DNA of 23,431 nt from a virus. The notes under the pieces are model-generated. The model did no database searches and was not told the DNA's origin. It saw nothing but the letters and a program-made list of their open reading frames with translations. The stretch spans positions 1-23,431 of IMG/VR virus record IMGVR_UViG_3300048818_000405; one strand, written 5' to 3'. Shown one piece after another: positions 1 through 7,810 of this stretch. A program made the position numbers and the translations under genes. Position 1 is the first letter of the stretch; each line of letters begins with the position of its first letter.

Positions 1-1079
1 AGGAAAGCGAGAAGCTTCTCCATGACTCGGTTTTCCAGTTCCTGCGCCGGTACACGGGTTAGACCATTTTTCTCGGTCACCGTGTTCTTGATAACAAGTT
101 GCGAAACGTAGTAGCGATATCGTCGGCCTCGTTTGACCGTAAACGATGGGGTATACCGGTTGCCATGCTCGTCTTCAACCAGCCCCGTCAATAGACTCGA
201 CGCCTGTTCCCGAACCCGGTTCCGGCGCTTCCGGAGATTGCTGTTCAGCTGGGCCTGGACCCGATCCCAGAGTGCTCGCGCTATGATGCTCTCGTGTTCT
301 CCGGGATACCACTGGTCGCGATGGCGGGTTTCGCCGAGATAGAGCCGATTCCGCAGCAGATGGTACAAGGCACCACGGGCGAAGGCCACTCCTCCCAGTC
401 GAGCCCCAGTCCGTGTCCTCCAAACCTTGGTTCTGATCTTTTCCCAGTCGAGTCGCTCGGCTAGCTTCCGGACGCAGCCCAGTTCGAGATACAGCGAAAG
501 GATCTTGCCTATGAGTTCTGCTTCTTGCGGATTCGGAACCAGCTTGCGTCCCTCCAGGTCGTAGCCCAAGGGCACCAGTCCTCCCATCCACATGCCTTTC
601 TTCTTCGAGGCTGCGATCTTGTCCCGAATCCTCTCCCCGGTCACTTCCCGTTCAAACTGTGCGAAGGACAGAAGGACGTTGAGGGTAAGCCGCCCCATCG
701 AGCTCGTGGTATTGAACTGCTGGGTCACCGAGACAAAGGAAACCCTCTTGGCATCAAGCGTTTCGACGATCTTGGAGAAATCAGCCAGGCTCCGGGTGAG
801 CCGGTCGACCTTGTAGACGACAAGGACGTTGATCTTGTTCGCGGCGACGTCGGCGAGCAGCTGCTTCAGGGCGGGCCGCTCCATACTGCCGCCGGAATAT
901 CCTCCGTCGTCGTAGTGGGTTGCGATCGCTTGCCAGCCCTCATGCCGCTGACTGGCGATAAAGGCCTCGCAGGCCTCGCGCTGCGCATCCAGCGAGTTGA
1001 AGGATTGTTCGAGACCCTCTTCGGAAGACTTCCGCGTATAGATGGCACAGCGCACCATTGGTTTTCGATCCGCACTCAT
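1..1079 (-). CDS. Large serine recombinase (site-specific integrase), C-terminus beyond window edge
   Basis: This is a DNA-cutting site-specific recombinase of the resolvase/invertase superfamily, probably the integrase of the element at the left of the window. Reading the minus strand from ATG at 1079 gives about 359 codons, still open at base 1. The N-terminal catalytic domain carries IYTRKSSEEG, with the nucleophilic serine at residue 18, then YDDGGYSGG, VVYKVDRLTR and SFAQFEREVTGERI, the usual resolvase-fold motifs. A Recombinase domain follows (about 170-270), then a DNA-binding region with YRYYVSQ near residue 330. In that region I see none of the paired cysteines that many large serine recombinases have; this matches, from memory, a subfamily common next to DUF2924 genes. 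The start overlaps the stop of the DUF2924 gene (ATGA), so the two are probably translationally coupled. Confidence 0.93.
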   Translation of the reverse strand, partial: MSADRKPMVRCAIYTRKSSEEGLEQSFNSLDAQREACEAFIASQRHEGWQAIATHYDDGGYSGGSMERPALKQLLADVAANKINVLVVYKVDRLTRSLADFSKIVETLDAKRVSFVSVTQQFNTTSSMGRLTLNVLLSFAQFEREVTGERIRDKIAASKKKGMWMGGLVPLGYDLEGRKLVPNPQEAELIGKILSLYLELGCVRKLAERLDWEKIRTKVWRTRTGARLGGVAFARGALYHLLRNRLYLGETRHRDQWYPGEHESIIARALWDRVQAQLNSNLRKRRNRVREQASSLLTGLVEDEHGNRYTPSFTVKRGRRYRYYVSQLVIKNTVTEKNGLTRVPAQELENRVMEKLLAF

Positions 1080-1537
1080 TGGACCTCCTGCGATTTGTCG
1101 CTTGTAGATTCGTTCTTGATTCCGAAAAACAATGGCCCAGACCACCGCGTGCCGGTAATCCGGCGGGCGATCTCGGAGAGGCTGCGGTAGCGAGTGCCTT
1201 GGTACTCGTAGCCATTAATATGCACGTTCACCAGGTGAACCTGATCCCCCCACTGACGAACCAATCGCGTTCCTGGGCGAATTCGCGGTACGCCGGTAGC
1301 GGCGGAATCGCTTCCTTTTTCGAAGGCCAGACTGAGCTGGCGAAGTCGTTCGCGGTTACGGGCGCTGAGCGATCCGAAGGCCTGCTCCTGGATTCGGTAC
1401 GTAAGGATCGGAATCATCAAGTCCCGTCGCAGGTCGGACGAGGGATCGGAATGGAACAACTGTTTCCAGAGATCACACAACTCCGCTTTGCTCATTGTGG
1501 GCAAGGCAGCAAGGCGCGTCTCAACTGGATCCGGCAT
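1076..1537 (-). CDS. DUF2924 family protein, recombinase partner
   Basis: This 153-residue protein matches the DUF2924 family as I remember it: an N-terminal helical part starting MPDPVETRLAALPTMSKAEL, a middle LMIPILTYRIQEQAFG, and a C-terminal beta-rich module with PGTRLVRQW, YEYQGTRYRSLSEIAR and ITGTRWSGPLFFG. Its biochemical role is unknown. Genes of this family usually sit immediately upstream of a serine recombinase in prophages and integrative elements, and that is the arrangement here: the stop TGA at 1076-1078 overlaps the recombinase ATG. The last module resembles a small DNA- or protein-binding fold, so an accessory role in recombination or its control is a reasonable inference. 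About 125 bp without a gene separates it from the zinc-finger gene upstream. Confidence 0.88.
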   Translation of the reverse strand: MPDPVETRLAALPTMSKAELCDLWKQLFHSDPSSDLRRDLMIPILTYRIQEQAFGSLSARNRERLRQLSLAFEKGSDSAATGVPRIRPGTRLVRQWGDQVHLVNVHINGYEYQGTRYRSLSEIARRITGTRWSGPLFFGIKNESTSDKSQEVQ

Positions 1538-1662
1538 AGGAAATCCTCCCAGCTGGACATTGACGCTTCCTTGGCGCTAACAATCAAGTGAAATCTGGCA
1601 CCAAGGGGTGCTAGAAGGGGCTTGGATGGACGCAGTCTGCGACGGTCGCTAACATTTGGCCA

Positions 1663-2409
1663 TTACAGGCCGTCTTCTTCTCTCTTCTGACGTTCACGCA
1701 GCGCGCGCTGCGCTACCACGTGGGCACATTCCGGACCGCAATAGATTTGGTTGTGGCCCGAGCGATGGGCAAAGGGAATTCCGCAATCTGCGCGAGCGCA
1801 GCTTCCGAAGTCGGCATGGCGGAGCAGGTCCAGGTGAGTGGTGGCCATCAGCATTTCCACGCCTGTGATGGTTTCTGCCACGGCAAGAGCGCCATCACGT
1901 CTCCACTCGATGTGCATGGAAAATTCATTCATCATTCTGTTTTGTAAAGCGAACATTAGTTTCTGAAAGCTGTGCGCGCTCGTGGACGGCGGTGGTCCGA
2001 GACGTTTTTTCAGTGCTGCAGGATCGCGCAGTGTCTTGAGCCACCACCGTTGCCTTCGCCAGAGAACGTCTAACGGAACCGGGAGTGCCCGGCCGTTGAA
2101 CGCGCGGGCACCGAACGCTCCGCTGACCAACTTATCCCCCTCGTTCAAGGATGCCCCGCTATCGGGTTCGGCTTGCCACACTCCTACGTCCTGCAGGAAC
2201 TGAAGCGCCGCTTTCCGGTCCCCCGGCTTCAGCCGCAGAAAGCGCCGGCGTAGTCCCCAGCCATCAATCTCGGCAATCTTGGCCGATGTTGCTTGAGTCA
2301 CCGCCGGTACCGCCACCCAGCGGAGTTTATCGTTTCTTTCCATCGTCCACTCGGTCGGGATACGAAGGAAAGCGATTTCTACCGATAACCAAAGTTTTTC
2401 GCGTGACAT
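1663..2409 (-). CDS. Hypothetical protein with C-terminal CGNR-like zinc finger
   Basis: I do not recognise this protein as a whole. The C-terminal 45 residues contain a likely zinc-binding knuckle pair, CARADC followed 15 residues later by YCGPEC and then a basic helix (RALRERQKREE). This resembles the CGNR-type finger of predicted transcription regulators. The middle contains a tryptophan-rich stretch (LWRRQRWWLKTL). The start is uncertain. The frame is open to a TTG at 2532, with ATGs at 2445, 2409 and 2343, none preceded by a clear ribosome site. I chose 2409 because a good -10 hexamer (TATAAT, 2449-2444 on the minus strand) lies 35 bp upstream, although I see no convincing -35. It is divergent from the methyltransferase gene at 2567, so it may regulate that phage-like run; this is inference. 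Confidence 0.6.
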   Translation of the reverse strand: MSREKLWLSVEIAFLRIPTEWTMERNDKLRWVAVPAVTQATSAKIAEIDGWGLRRRFLRLKPGDRKAALQFLQDVGVWQAEPDSGASLNEGDKLVSGAFGARAFNGRALPVPLDVLWRRQRWWLKTLRDPAALKKRLGPPPSTSAHSFQKLMFALQNRMMNEFSMHIEWRRDGALAVAETITGVEMLMATTHLDLLRHADFGSCARADCGIPFAHRSGHNQIYCGPECAHVVAQRALRERQKREEDGL

Positions 2410-2566
2410 GATTAGTTCATTGTGTCGAATGCTCACCAGTGACATTATAAATCTCAGATAGTGTATCACGCATAAACGGGAAAATGAATCATGTAAGGAG
2501 GCACTGGATTTTTGGCTGATGTGACGGGACAAACCACACTTTTTCAGAATAAGGAGTTTAGAAAAA

Positions 2567-3880
2567 ATGTCGATAAATCAGTTAACGGTTACGTATGAAG
2601 AGATTCAGAACTTGGTTCCGTACGCAAGAAACGCGCGAACCCATTCGAAACGCCAAATTCGTCAGATCGCCAACAGTATCCGCGCCTTCGGCTTCACCAA
2701 TCCCGTCCTGGTGAATCGCTCGCGCATGATCGCTGCCGGCCACGGTCGCGTTGAGGCCGCCAAGCTCTTAGGAATGAGGAGCGTTCCGACGATATGCCTC
2801 GAGAACCTTACCGAGGACGAGATCCGGGCCTACATTCTGGCCGATAACCGGCTGGCCGAAAAAGCAGGCTGGGATAATTCGATTCTTGCGATTGAGCTGC
2901 AGCACTTGACCGCTGTCGACCTTGGGTTTGATGTCGTAATCACGGGCTTCGAGGTCGGAGAAATCGATCTGATCCTGCAGGAAGCAGCAGAAGAAGAACA
3001 AAAGCCGGAGGAAGAATCGGTCGAAATCAGATCTGGCGCGCCGGTTACAAAGCCTGGGGACATTTGGTTATTAGGGGATCATCGCCTGATCTGTGGCGAC
3101 GCTCTCGAAGAATCGACCTACTCAGTACTCATGAATGGCCAAAAAGCCGATGTTGTCTTCGCCGATCCTCCCTACAACGTGAAGATCGATGGAAACGTCT
3201 GCGGCAAGGGGGCGATCCGGCATCGGGAATTTGCCATGGCTTCGGGCGAGATGAGTGAATCAGAGTTTTTCGATTTCTTATGTAGCTCATTTTCTCTCCT
3301 CGAACGTCATAGCCGCGATGGCTCGGTTCACTTCCTCTGTATGGACTGGCGGCATGCAGCAGAGGTCTTGCTGGCTGGCAAGAAGACCTACGACACACTC
3401 CTTAACCTTTGTATCTGGATGAAAGACAATGGCGGGATGGGTTCGTTTTATCGCTCTCAGCATGAGCTAGTTTTCGTATTTAGAAAAGGAAAAGAATCCC
3501 ATCGGAACAACATTCAGCTGGGAAGATTTGGGCGGAATCGCACCAACGTATGGCGCTATCCAGGCGTGAATACGTTGTCGAAGTCAGGGGGCGAAGACAA
3601 TCTATTGGCCCTCCACCCCACGGTAAAGCCGGTAGCGATGATCGCCGACGCGATTCTCGACTGCTCCTCGCGTGGCGACATCATACTCGACAACTTTGCT
3701 GGCGTCGGTTCCACAATTCTTGCAGCAGAGAAAGTGAGCCGTGTTTGCTATGCCATCGAGATCGATCCCTTGTACGTCGATACCGCGATCAGGAGATGGG
3801 AAAAGCAGACCGGGGAAAAAGCGGTTTGCGCCGCAACTGGCGAGCAGTTTGATCAAGTGGAGGTGCTCAATGGCGAATGA
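2567..3880 (+). CDS. ParB-like domain / DNA methyltransferase fusion (phage type)
   Basis: A 437-residue two-domain protein. Residues 1-110 form a ParB/Srx-like domain (LVNRSRMIAAGHGRVEAAKLLG at about 48-69). Residues 160-415 form an amino-methyltransferase with catalytic DPPYN at 200-204 and, further on, HPTVKP at 350-355 and the SAM-binding FAGVGST at 377-383. Motif IV before motif I gives the beta-class order, so the product should be N6-methyladenine or N4-methylcytosine. No restriction endonuclease partner is adjacent, so it is probably a solitary phage methylase protecting or marking phage DNA. A clear ribosome site (AAGGAG, 2551-2556) lies 10 bases before ATG. The stop overlaps the next gene, so it belongs with the packaging genes. 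The key catalytic residues are intact. Confidence 0.92.
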   Translation: MSINQLTVTYEEIQNLVPYARNARTHSKRQIRQIANSIRAFGFTNPVLVNRSRMIAAGHGRVEAAKLLGMRSVPTICLENLTEDEIRAYILADNRLAEKAGWDNSILAIELQHLTAVDLGFDVVITGFEVGEIDLILQEAAEEEQKPEEESVEIRSGAPVTKPGDIWLLGDHRLICGDALEESTYSVLMNGQKADVVFADPPYNVKIDGNVCGKGAIRHREFAMASGEMSESEFFDFLCSSFSLLERHSRDGSVHFLCMDWRHAAEVLLAGKKTYDTLLNLCIWMKDNGGMGSFYRSQHELVFVFRKGKESHRNNIQLGRFGRNRTNVWRYPGVNTLSKSGGEDNLLALHPTVKPVAMIADAILDCSSRGDIILDNFAGVGSTILAAEKVSRVCYAIEIDPLYVDTAIRRWEKQTGEKAVCAATGEQFDQVEVLNGE

Positions 3881-4256
3881 TACTGAAGATCAGGCTGGTT
3901 ATAAGAAACCACCGAAAGCATCTCACTTCCAAAAAGGGCGCTCTGGCAACCCTAGTGGACGCCCTCGGAAGGTCCCCGGGATCCCAGAGTTGCTCGCGAA
4001 GATTGGGAAACAAAAAGTCCTGACCCAGGGGAAACATGGCCCCAAGTCGATGACCAAGATCGAAGCCAGCTTCACCCAGTTGCTGAACAAAGCAGCCAGT
4101 GGTGATCTGAAAGCATTAAAGCTTCTCGCGGACCTAGTGATCCGCTTCCCAGAGCTCGTAAAGCAAGGAGACATGAAAACCATGGAATCAAGCGTCAGAG
4201 AAAAGCTCCTGGCGGTACTGGAACGCCATGAACGAGAGGAAAACAATGAAAGCTGA
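3870..4256 (+). CDS. DUF5681 protein, probable small terminase-like subunit
   Basis: A 128-residue basic protein whose N-terminal signature FQKGRSGNPSGRPR fits the DUF5681 family as I remember it. Such genes usually lie directly upstream of a large terminase gene, so a role in recognising phage DNA for packaging is likely but not demonstrated. The remainder is helical and polar (TQLLNKAASGDLKALKLLADL). The frame stays open to an ATG at 3741, but I take ATG at 3870 because GGAGG at 3859-3863 sits 6 bases before it and because it overlaps the methyltransferase stop by only 11 bases. Its own stop overlaps the terminase start by 11 bases, so the three genes form one translationally coupled operon. 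Confidence 0.85.
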   Translation: MANDTEDQAGYKKPPKASHFQKGRSGNPSGRPRKVPGIPELLAKIGKQKVLTQGKHGPKSMTKIEASFTQLLNKAASGDLKALKLLADLVIRFPELVKQGDMKTMESSVREKLLAVLERHEREENNES

Positions 4257-5607
4257 TCGATTCAAAGCTCTTTCGAAGGCGGCGCGCCGCAACGTGATCG
4301 CAGAACTTTCCGATGAGGAAGCAAATGTACTTTTGCATGACTGGGAATTCTGGGCCCGGTCGAACCAACTCGCTCCGCCTGGCGACTGGGTCAACTGGCT
4401 GATTCTCGCTGGTCGTGGATTCGGGAAAACGCGCATGGGCGCCGAGCAGGTCCGGCGTTGGGCCAAGGAGTTCGCGATCGTGAATCTGATCGGTCCCACG
4501 GCTGCCGACGTCCGCGACGTCATGGTGCAAGGCATTGGCGCCGGCTCCGCGATCCTGGAGGTCTGCCGCAAAGATGAAGCCCCGGTCTATGAGAAGTCGA
4601 AACGCCGGCTGGTTTGGCCGAACGGCGCCATCTCTCTCCTGTTCTCGGCCGAAGATCCTGAGAGTCTCCGCGGACCGCAACACATGAAGATCTGGTGCGA
4701 CGAGATCGCCAGCTGGAAGTATCCCGAGGCTTGTTGGGAGCAAGCCGAGTTCGGATTGCGCCTCGGTGCGAAGCCGCAGACGGTGATCACAACGACGCCG
4801 AAGCCGACAAAGCTGATCAAGATGCTTGCGCACAGTCCATCGACCTACCTCATCCAGGGCACGACCTATGATAATCGCTCCAACCTGTCGCCGGCCTTCT
4901 TCGAAACGATCATCGGGAAGTACGAAGGCACCCGGCTCGGCCGCCAGGAGTTGAATGCCGAGATTCTAGACGACCGTTTAGGTGCGCTCTGGACGCTGAA
5001 AGCGATCGACACTGATCGCGTGTTTCAGTTGCCAGCGCTTCGCCGCATTGTCGTGGGCGTTGATCCCGCTGTTAGTAGCGGCGAGGAATCCGCGGAGTGG
5101 GGCATTGTTTGCGTCGCGGAAGGTATGTCTCCATCGGGTCAGGAGTGGCCGCCCCACTACTACGTGTTCGACGATCTCAGCGGTCGCTACACGCCGAACG
5201 ATGCTGCAAAGTTTGTGGTCAACGCTTACCAAGCCCACAAAGCCGATCACATCGTTGCTGAGGTCAATAACGGCGGCGACCTGGTCGAAGCGATTCTCCG
5301 AAATGTCGATCACGCCCTTGCTTACAAGCCCGTACACGCCTCGCGCGGCAAACTGACACGCGCGGAACCGATTGCTGCCCTCTACGAGCAGCACCGGGTT
5401 CACCACCTCGGCGTCTTTGGCACACTTGAAGATCAGATGTGCGATTACGTGCCGATGGCCTCGAAGTCGCCTGATCGTATGGACGCGCTTGTTTGGGCGC
5501 TCACGGAGTTGAGCGGCGACTGCGAGCAGGAAGTGACCTGGGAGTATTCCGAGCTCCACTCGATCTCGCCGGATCTCGATGAGTTTCCCGATTTCAGGGC
5601 CTTTTAA
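4246..5607 (+). CDS. terL: Phage terminase large subunit (ATPase/nuclease)
   Basis: This is the DNA-packaging motor of a tailed phage. The 453-residue protein has an ATPase domain with Walker A AGRGFGKT (55-62), Walker B IWCDE (149-153) and a coupling segment TTTPKP (182-187). An RNase H-like nuclease domain follows, with acidic residues in VGVDPAVSSG (D273), VAEVNNGG (E339) and SPDRMDALVWAL (D410, D413). All expected catalytic acids are visible, so the protein looks intact and of normal length. ATG at 4246 is preferred over 4228 because GAGAGGA lies just upstream. The stop TAA overlaps the ATG of the portal remnant, as in intact phage packaging modules. The gene is stranded: there is no portal, protease or capsid downstream. 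Confidence 0.95.
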   Translation: MKADRFKALSKAARRNVIAELSDEEANVLLHDWEFWARSNQLAPPGDWVNWLILAGRGFGKTRMGAEQVRRWAKEFAIVNLIGPTAADVRDVMVQGIGAGSAILEVCRKDEAPVYEKSKRRLVWPNGAISLLFSAEDPESLRGPQHMKIWCDEIASWKYPEACWEQAEFGLRLGAKPQTVITTTPKPTKLIKMLAHSPSTYLIQGTTYDNRSNLSPAFFETIIGKYEGTRLGRQELNAEILDDRLGALWTLKAIDTDRVFQLPALRRIVVGVDPAVSSGEESAEWGIVCVAEGMSPSGQEWPPHYYVFDDLSGRYTPNDAAKFVVNAYQAHKADHIVAEVNNGGDLVEAILRNVDHALAYKPVHASRGKLTRAEPIAALYEQHRVHHLGVFGTLEDQMCDYVPMASKSPDRMDALVWALTELSGDCEQEVTWEYSELHSISPDLDEFPDFRAF

Positions 5608-5720
5608 TGGGACTCTTCGACCGATTCCGCAAGTCGCAACCGATCAAGGAAGTGACTTACTCTTCGCCCGAGATGGCGGACTTTCTCGTCGAGCTCTCGT
5701 GGACCGGCATAGAACAGTGA
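5607..5720 (+). pseudogene. Truncated phage portal protein, first ~30 codons only
   Basis: A reading frame starting in the TAATG overlap with the terminase stop encodes MGLFDRFRKSQPIKEV and continues to about SSPEMADFLVE. This looks like the N-terminus of an HK97-type portal protein, the expected next gene. After about 30 codons the frame runs into LSWTGIEQ and a stop, and nothing downstream resembles a portal. The break lies near 5690-5700, just before a perfect hairpin at 5717-5734, so the rest of the prophage was probably lost by a deletion or insertion at this point. The portal identity rests on position and N-terminal style, not on a domain match. Confidence 0.6.
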
Positions 5721-5734
5721 CCACTTTCGGTCAC
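5717..5734. repeat. Perfect inverted repeat at the prophage break point
   Basis: GTGACC and GGTCAC flank a 6-base loop ACTTTC. It overlaps the last codon of the truncated portal frame. There is no following T run, so I do not call it a terminator. It might be the end of a lost insertion sequence, but I cannot identify the family. Confidence 0.45.
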
Positions 5735-5787
5735 ACATCGCCAGGGATTCGCCGTTCGAACTCATGCCCAAACCGCACTAGTTAGCA

Positions 5788-5812
5788 CGACTGCGTGGCT
5801 ACCGCGCAGTCG
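5788..5812. repeat. Strong GC-rich hairpin, 8-11 bp stem
   Basis: CGACTGCG pairs with CGCAGTCG across 9 bases, and the inner TGG/CCG can extend the stem to about 11 bp with a CTA loop. No T run follows on either strand. It may be a relic structure or a protein-binding site; I cannot assign a role. Confidence 0.45.
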
Positions 5813-5877
5813 CGGAGAATGCTTTGAGTAGCGCTCTCCCGCAGCCTACGCACACGTCGGGCCTTCGCCTCAACGAG

Positions 5878-5912
5878 TTGTACCGACGGTTCGAATGTCC
5901 CTCCCTCCGCCA
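5878..5912 (+). pseudogene. Degenerate tRNA-Ser-like 3' end (T arm, acceptor, CCA)
   Basis: The plus strand contains TTCGAAT (a T-loop sequence) preceded by ACGG and followed by CCCTCCCTCCGCCA. This resembles the 3' end of a bacterial tRNA-Ser with encoded CCA. The T stem is imperfect: the base after the loop is G, where C is needed to pair with G53. I find no matching acceptor 5' strand or D arm within 90 bases upstream. It is therefore a fragment or pseudo-tRNA, possibly an old attachment-site scar beside the truncated prophage. Confidence 0.3.
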
Positions 5913-6632
5913 CACAGTCTGAAGTGCAGAGATATCGGTCTGGATTCCTCTGGAAATTGCGCAAAATGGGCGCAGTTTCGCGATTGTTGCTTTCAAACCG
6001 GACTGGAGAAAATGTCTTACTGATTTCTTTTGGCGAGCTTTGCGGCCAGTTTCTCCCGAGGGCGTTAGCGGTAGTTAGTGGAATCAATTTCATCAATTGA
6101 GCAAGGTTTTTGTGGCACCGCCCTGCGAAATCCTGGAAGACCCGGCTTAGGCAGCCTGGATTTCAGCTTGATGCACCTTGCTAAGCTGCGCACCCCATTC
6201 CCAGATTGGAAGATTGAGGGTGGCTTGCCCTGAGTACGCCAGATTTGAAACACCATCCGTACTGAATGCGAAATGCGTGGTATCGAGCCCGCTTTACGAA
6301 GAGGGTGACGTTCCTCATGCGGAATTGCAGTCCCTCCATGAGTCGTTGACGCTGGCGGACGAAGCCGTCTCGCAGCCAGCACGTGCGGGATAAGGTGAAT
6401 GAGATTTTCGCTTAGCAACGAGGAGTCTAGTTCTCACGTTGACTTGATCTTACGGGCGTGAGCAAAGACGGGTCAAATGTTTGCGGGGGTTGTACACTTC
6501 GGGAAAAATTCAGCTACACCCTGGTCCAATTGGATGGAGGACTAAAGGGGCCAAAGGACGCACCAGACGGCGGCGGAGGACGTTGACCCGTGCAAATCGC
6601 TGGAGTAGCGTTGATGGTGGGGTAAAGCAATC

Positions 6633-6884
6633 ATGAGATACAAATTTAATCATCCGTACTGGAATGTCTGGATGAGCACCCGAACGGCAGAAGTTGTGGC
6701 TTGCGGCGTGCTCGTGCTGTCGCCTGGTCTGGTCATCAGTGAGCATGTTTACGATCAGCCGCACATGCACGTGGACAGCGGAGCACTGGAGCCGACAACT
6801 ATAAACACGATGTTCGCTTCAGGGGGTGCCAACACGAGTGCCCGCGTGGTGAGCAATTTTCGGATTCCATTTGAACAGGGCTAG
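6633..6884 (+). CDS. Possible small exported protein remnant
   Basis: An 83-codon frame beginning at ATG 6633, without a good ribosome site. Residues 14-36 look like a signal peptide (basic MSTRTA, then VVACGVLVLSPGLVIS), followed by EHVYDQPHMH. From memory the YDQPHM part resembles the start of small secreted acidobacterial proteins in which a helical domain follows, but here the sequence changes character (GALEPTTINT) and ends soon after. I read it as a truncated or frameshifted small exported protein; it may also be spurious. Confidence 0.3.
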   Translation: MRYKFNHPYWNVWMSTRTAEVVACGVLVLSPGLVISEHVYDQPHMHVDSGALEPTTINTMFASGGANTSARVVSNFRIPFEQG

Positions 6885-7174
6885 TTCCCGAGGACCTTTC
6901 GGTTCTCTCGAATTTTTTCGATGAGCCCTCCGCGCGCGTTGACGCTCCTCTATCGCCGACAAATTGCCACCGATGCACTGCTTCAGCGCGCAGCAGACTC
7001 GACCTCAGCGTTCATTCCGCCTCCTGCCTTCGCTTGTTGCTCGACAGAAGGAACAAATTGCAACAGATGGCTTTGGTTTTTTTTTCAAGGCCCGTGCGGC
7101 TCAAAGAGGTCTCAGCGGATGAAACCCTTCTTCGGCCTCGGTGGTTGGTAGTGTCCTAATAGTGCGTTGCTGGA

Positions 7175-7810
7175 TCATTCGCCGTCTTCGCCGTGAGGGA
7201 TGTAACGGCGGGCGATAAAAATGCCGGACACTAAAACGGTCGGCCAGTGGTCATGGATGATTGATTGCATGGCCTTAAAGTGGCACCCTGTTGTGAGCAA
7301 GTCGTCGAATATCGCCACTTCCCTGGGCACTTCGCGGACGCGAAGATCAGGATCCAATTCGTAATAGGCTTTGAGTTGATAAGGGCGAAGACGGTAGCCA
7401 TCGTGAAAACTATCCAAGTTGTCGTTTTGAATTACCAGTTCTTGAACGTCGCATGGGAGACCATCCGTGGTCCGTTGTAAGACTTGCAACATCCGGTCGT
7501 CGTAAAGCGGATGGTTTTTTTGTTTCGAACAAGGAACCGGAACCAACGTAGCCGAGGCTATCCATTGTGCACTCAGCGCTTCGCGAAGCAGGGCGCTAGA
7601 ACGCTGAATAGCCCACTCTTTGTAGCGATATTCCGCGCGTCCGCGACGATCGACGGATTTCTTAAGATTTAGAATGATGTCATTGGCAGAGCTAAACGCA
7701 AATCCTTCGCGGGGAGTATATTCCAGCAGGTAATAACATTCATCGTTCTCGTCCAGGTAGGAATGGTCCGGACGGGTATGCTCATCAATTTTCTGGAGTC
7801 GGATCGGCAA
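7175..7810 (-). CDS. Phosphoribosyltransferase-fold protein, second gene of DprA-PRTase unit
   Basis: A 211-residue protein with a ComF-like phosphoribosyltransferase core: VPVPCSKQKNHPLYDDR (91-107) and the PRPP-binding loop VAIFDDLLTTGCHFKA (165-180), with the two aspartates and TTG expected for binding ribose-phosphate. No ComF-type N-terminal zinc finger is present; the N-terminus instead contains YYLLEYTPREGFAFS. The frame lacks an upstream ATG. The likely start is TTG at 7810, with GGAAG just upstream, overlapping the DprA-like stop by 26 bases, so translation is probably coupled. From memory, a PRTase paired with a DprA-like protein is the make-up of ShosTA, where the PRTase protein is the toxin. 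A nucleotide-salvage or competence role is less likely given the defence neighbours. Confidence 0.75.
   Translation of the reverse strand: MPIRLQKIDEHTRPDHSYLDENDECYYLLEYTPREGFAFSSANDIILNLKKSVDRRGRAEYRYKEWAIQRSSALLREALSAQWIASATLVPVPCSKQKNHPLYDDRMLQVLQRTTDGLPCDVQELVIQNDNLDSFHDGYRLRPYQLKAYYELDPDLRVREVPREVAIFDDLLTTGCHFKAMQSIIHDHWPTVLVSGIFIARRYIPHGEDGE

Larger units (their letters stand above)
5721..7174. other. Gene-poor stretch between prophage remnant and defence island
   Basis: About 1.45 kb in which I find no convincing intact gene. It holds the hairpin at 5788-5812, a tRNA-Ser-like 3' end near 5878-5912, a possible small exported-protein remnant at 6633-6884, and a run of ten T near 7077-7086. 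Open frames here are short and have no recognisable motifs. It reads as decayed DNA between two mobile blocks. Confidence 0.6.

Noticed and set aside
525-1190. 221-codon plus-strand frame
   Set aside because: It is the complement of the serine recombinase, whose motifs are unmistakable on the minus strand.
5782-6418. Minus-strand frames of 65-117 codons in the gene-poor region
   Set aside because: Basic, low-information translations with no motif, ribosome site or signal; one of them runs through the tRNA-like fragment.
7060-7095. T run near 7077 as an intrinsic terminator
   Set aside because: No GC-rich hairpin precedes the T run on the plus strand.
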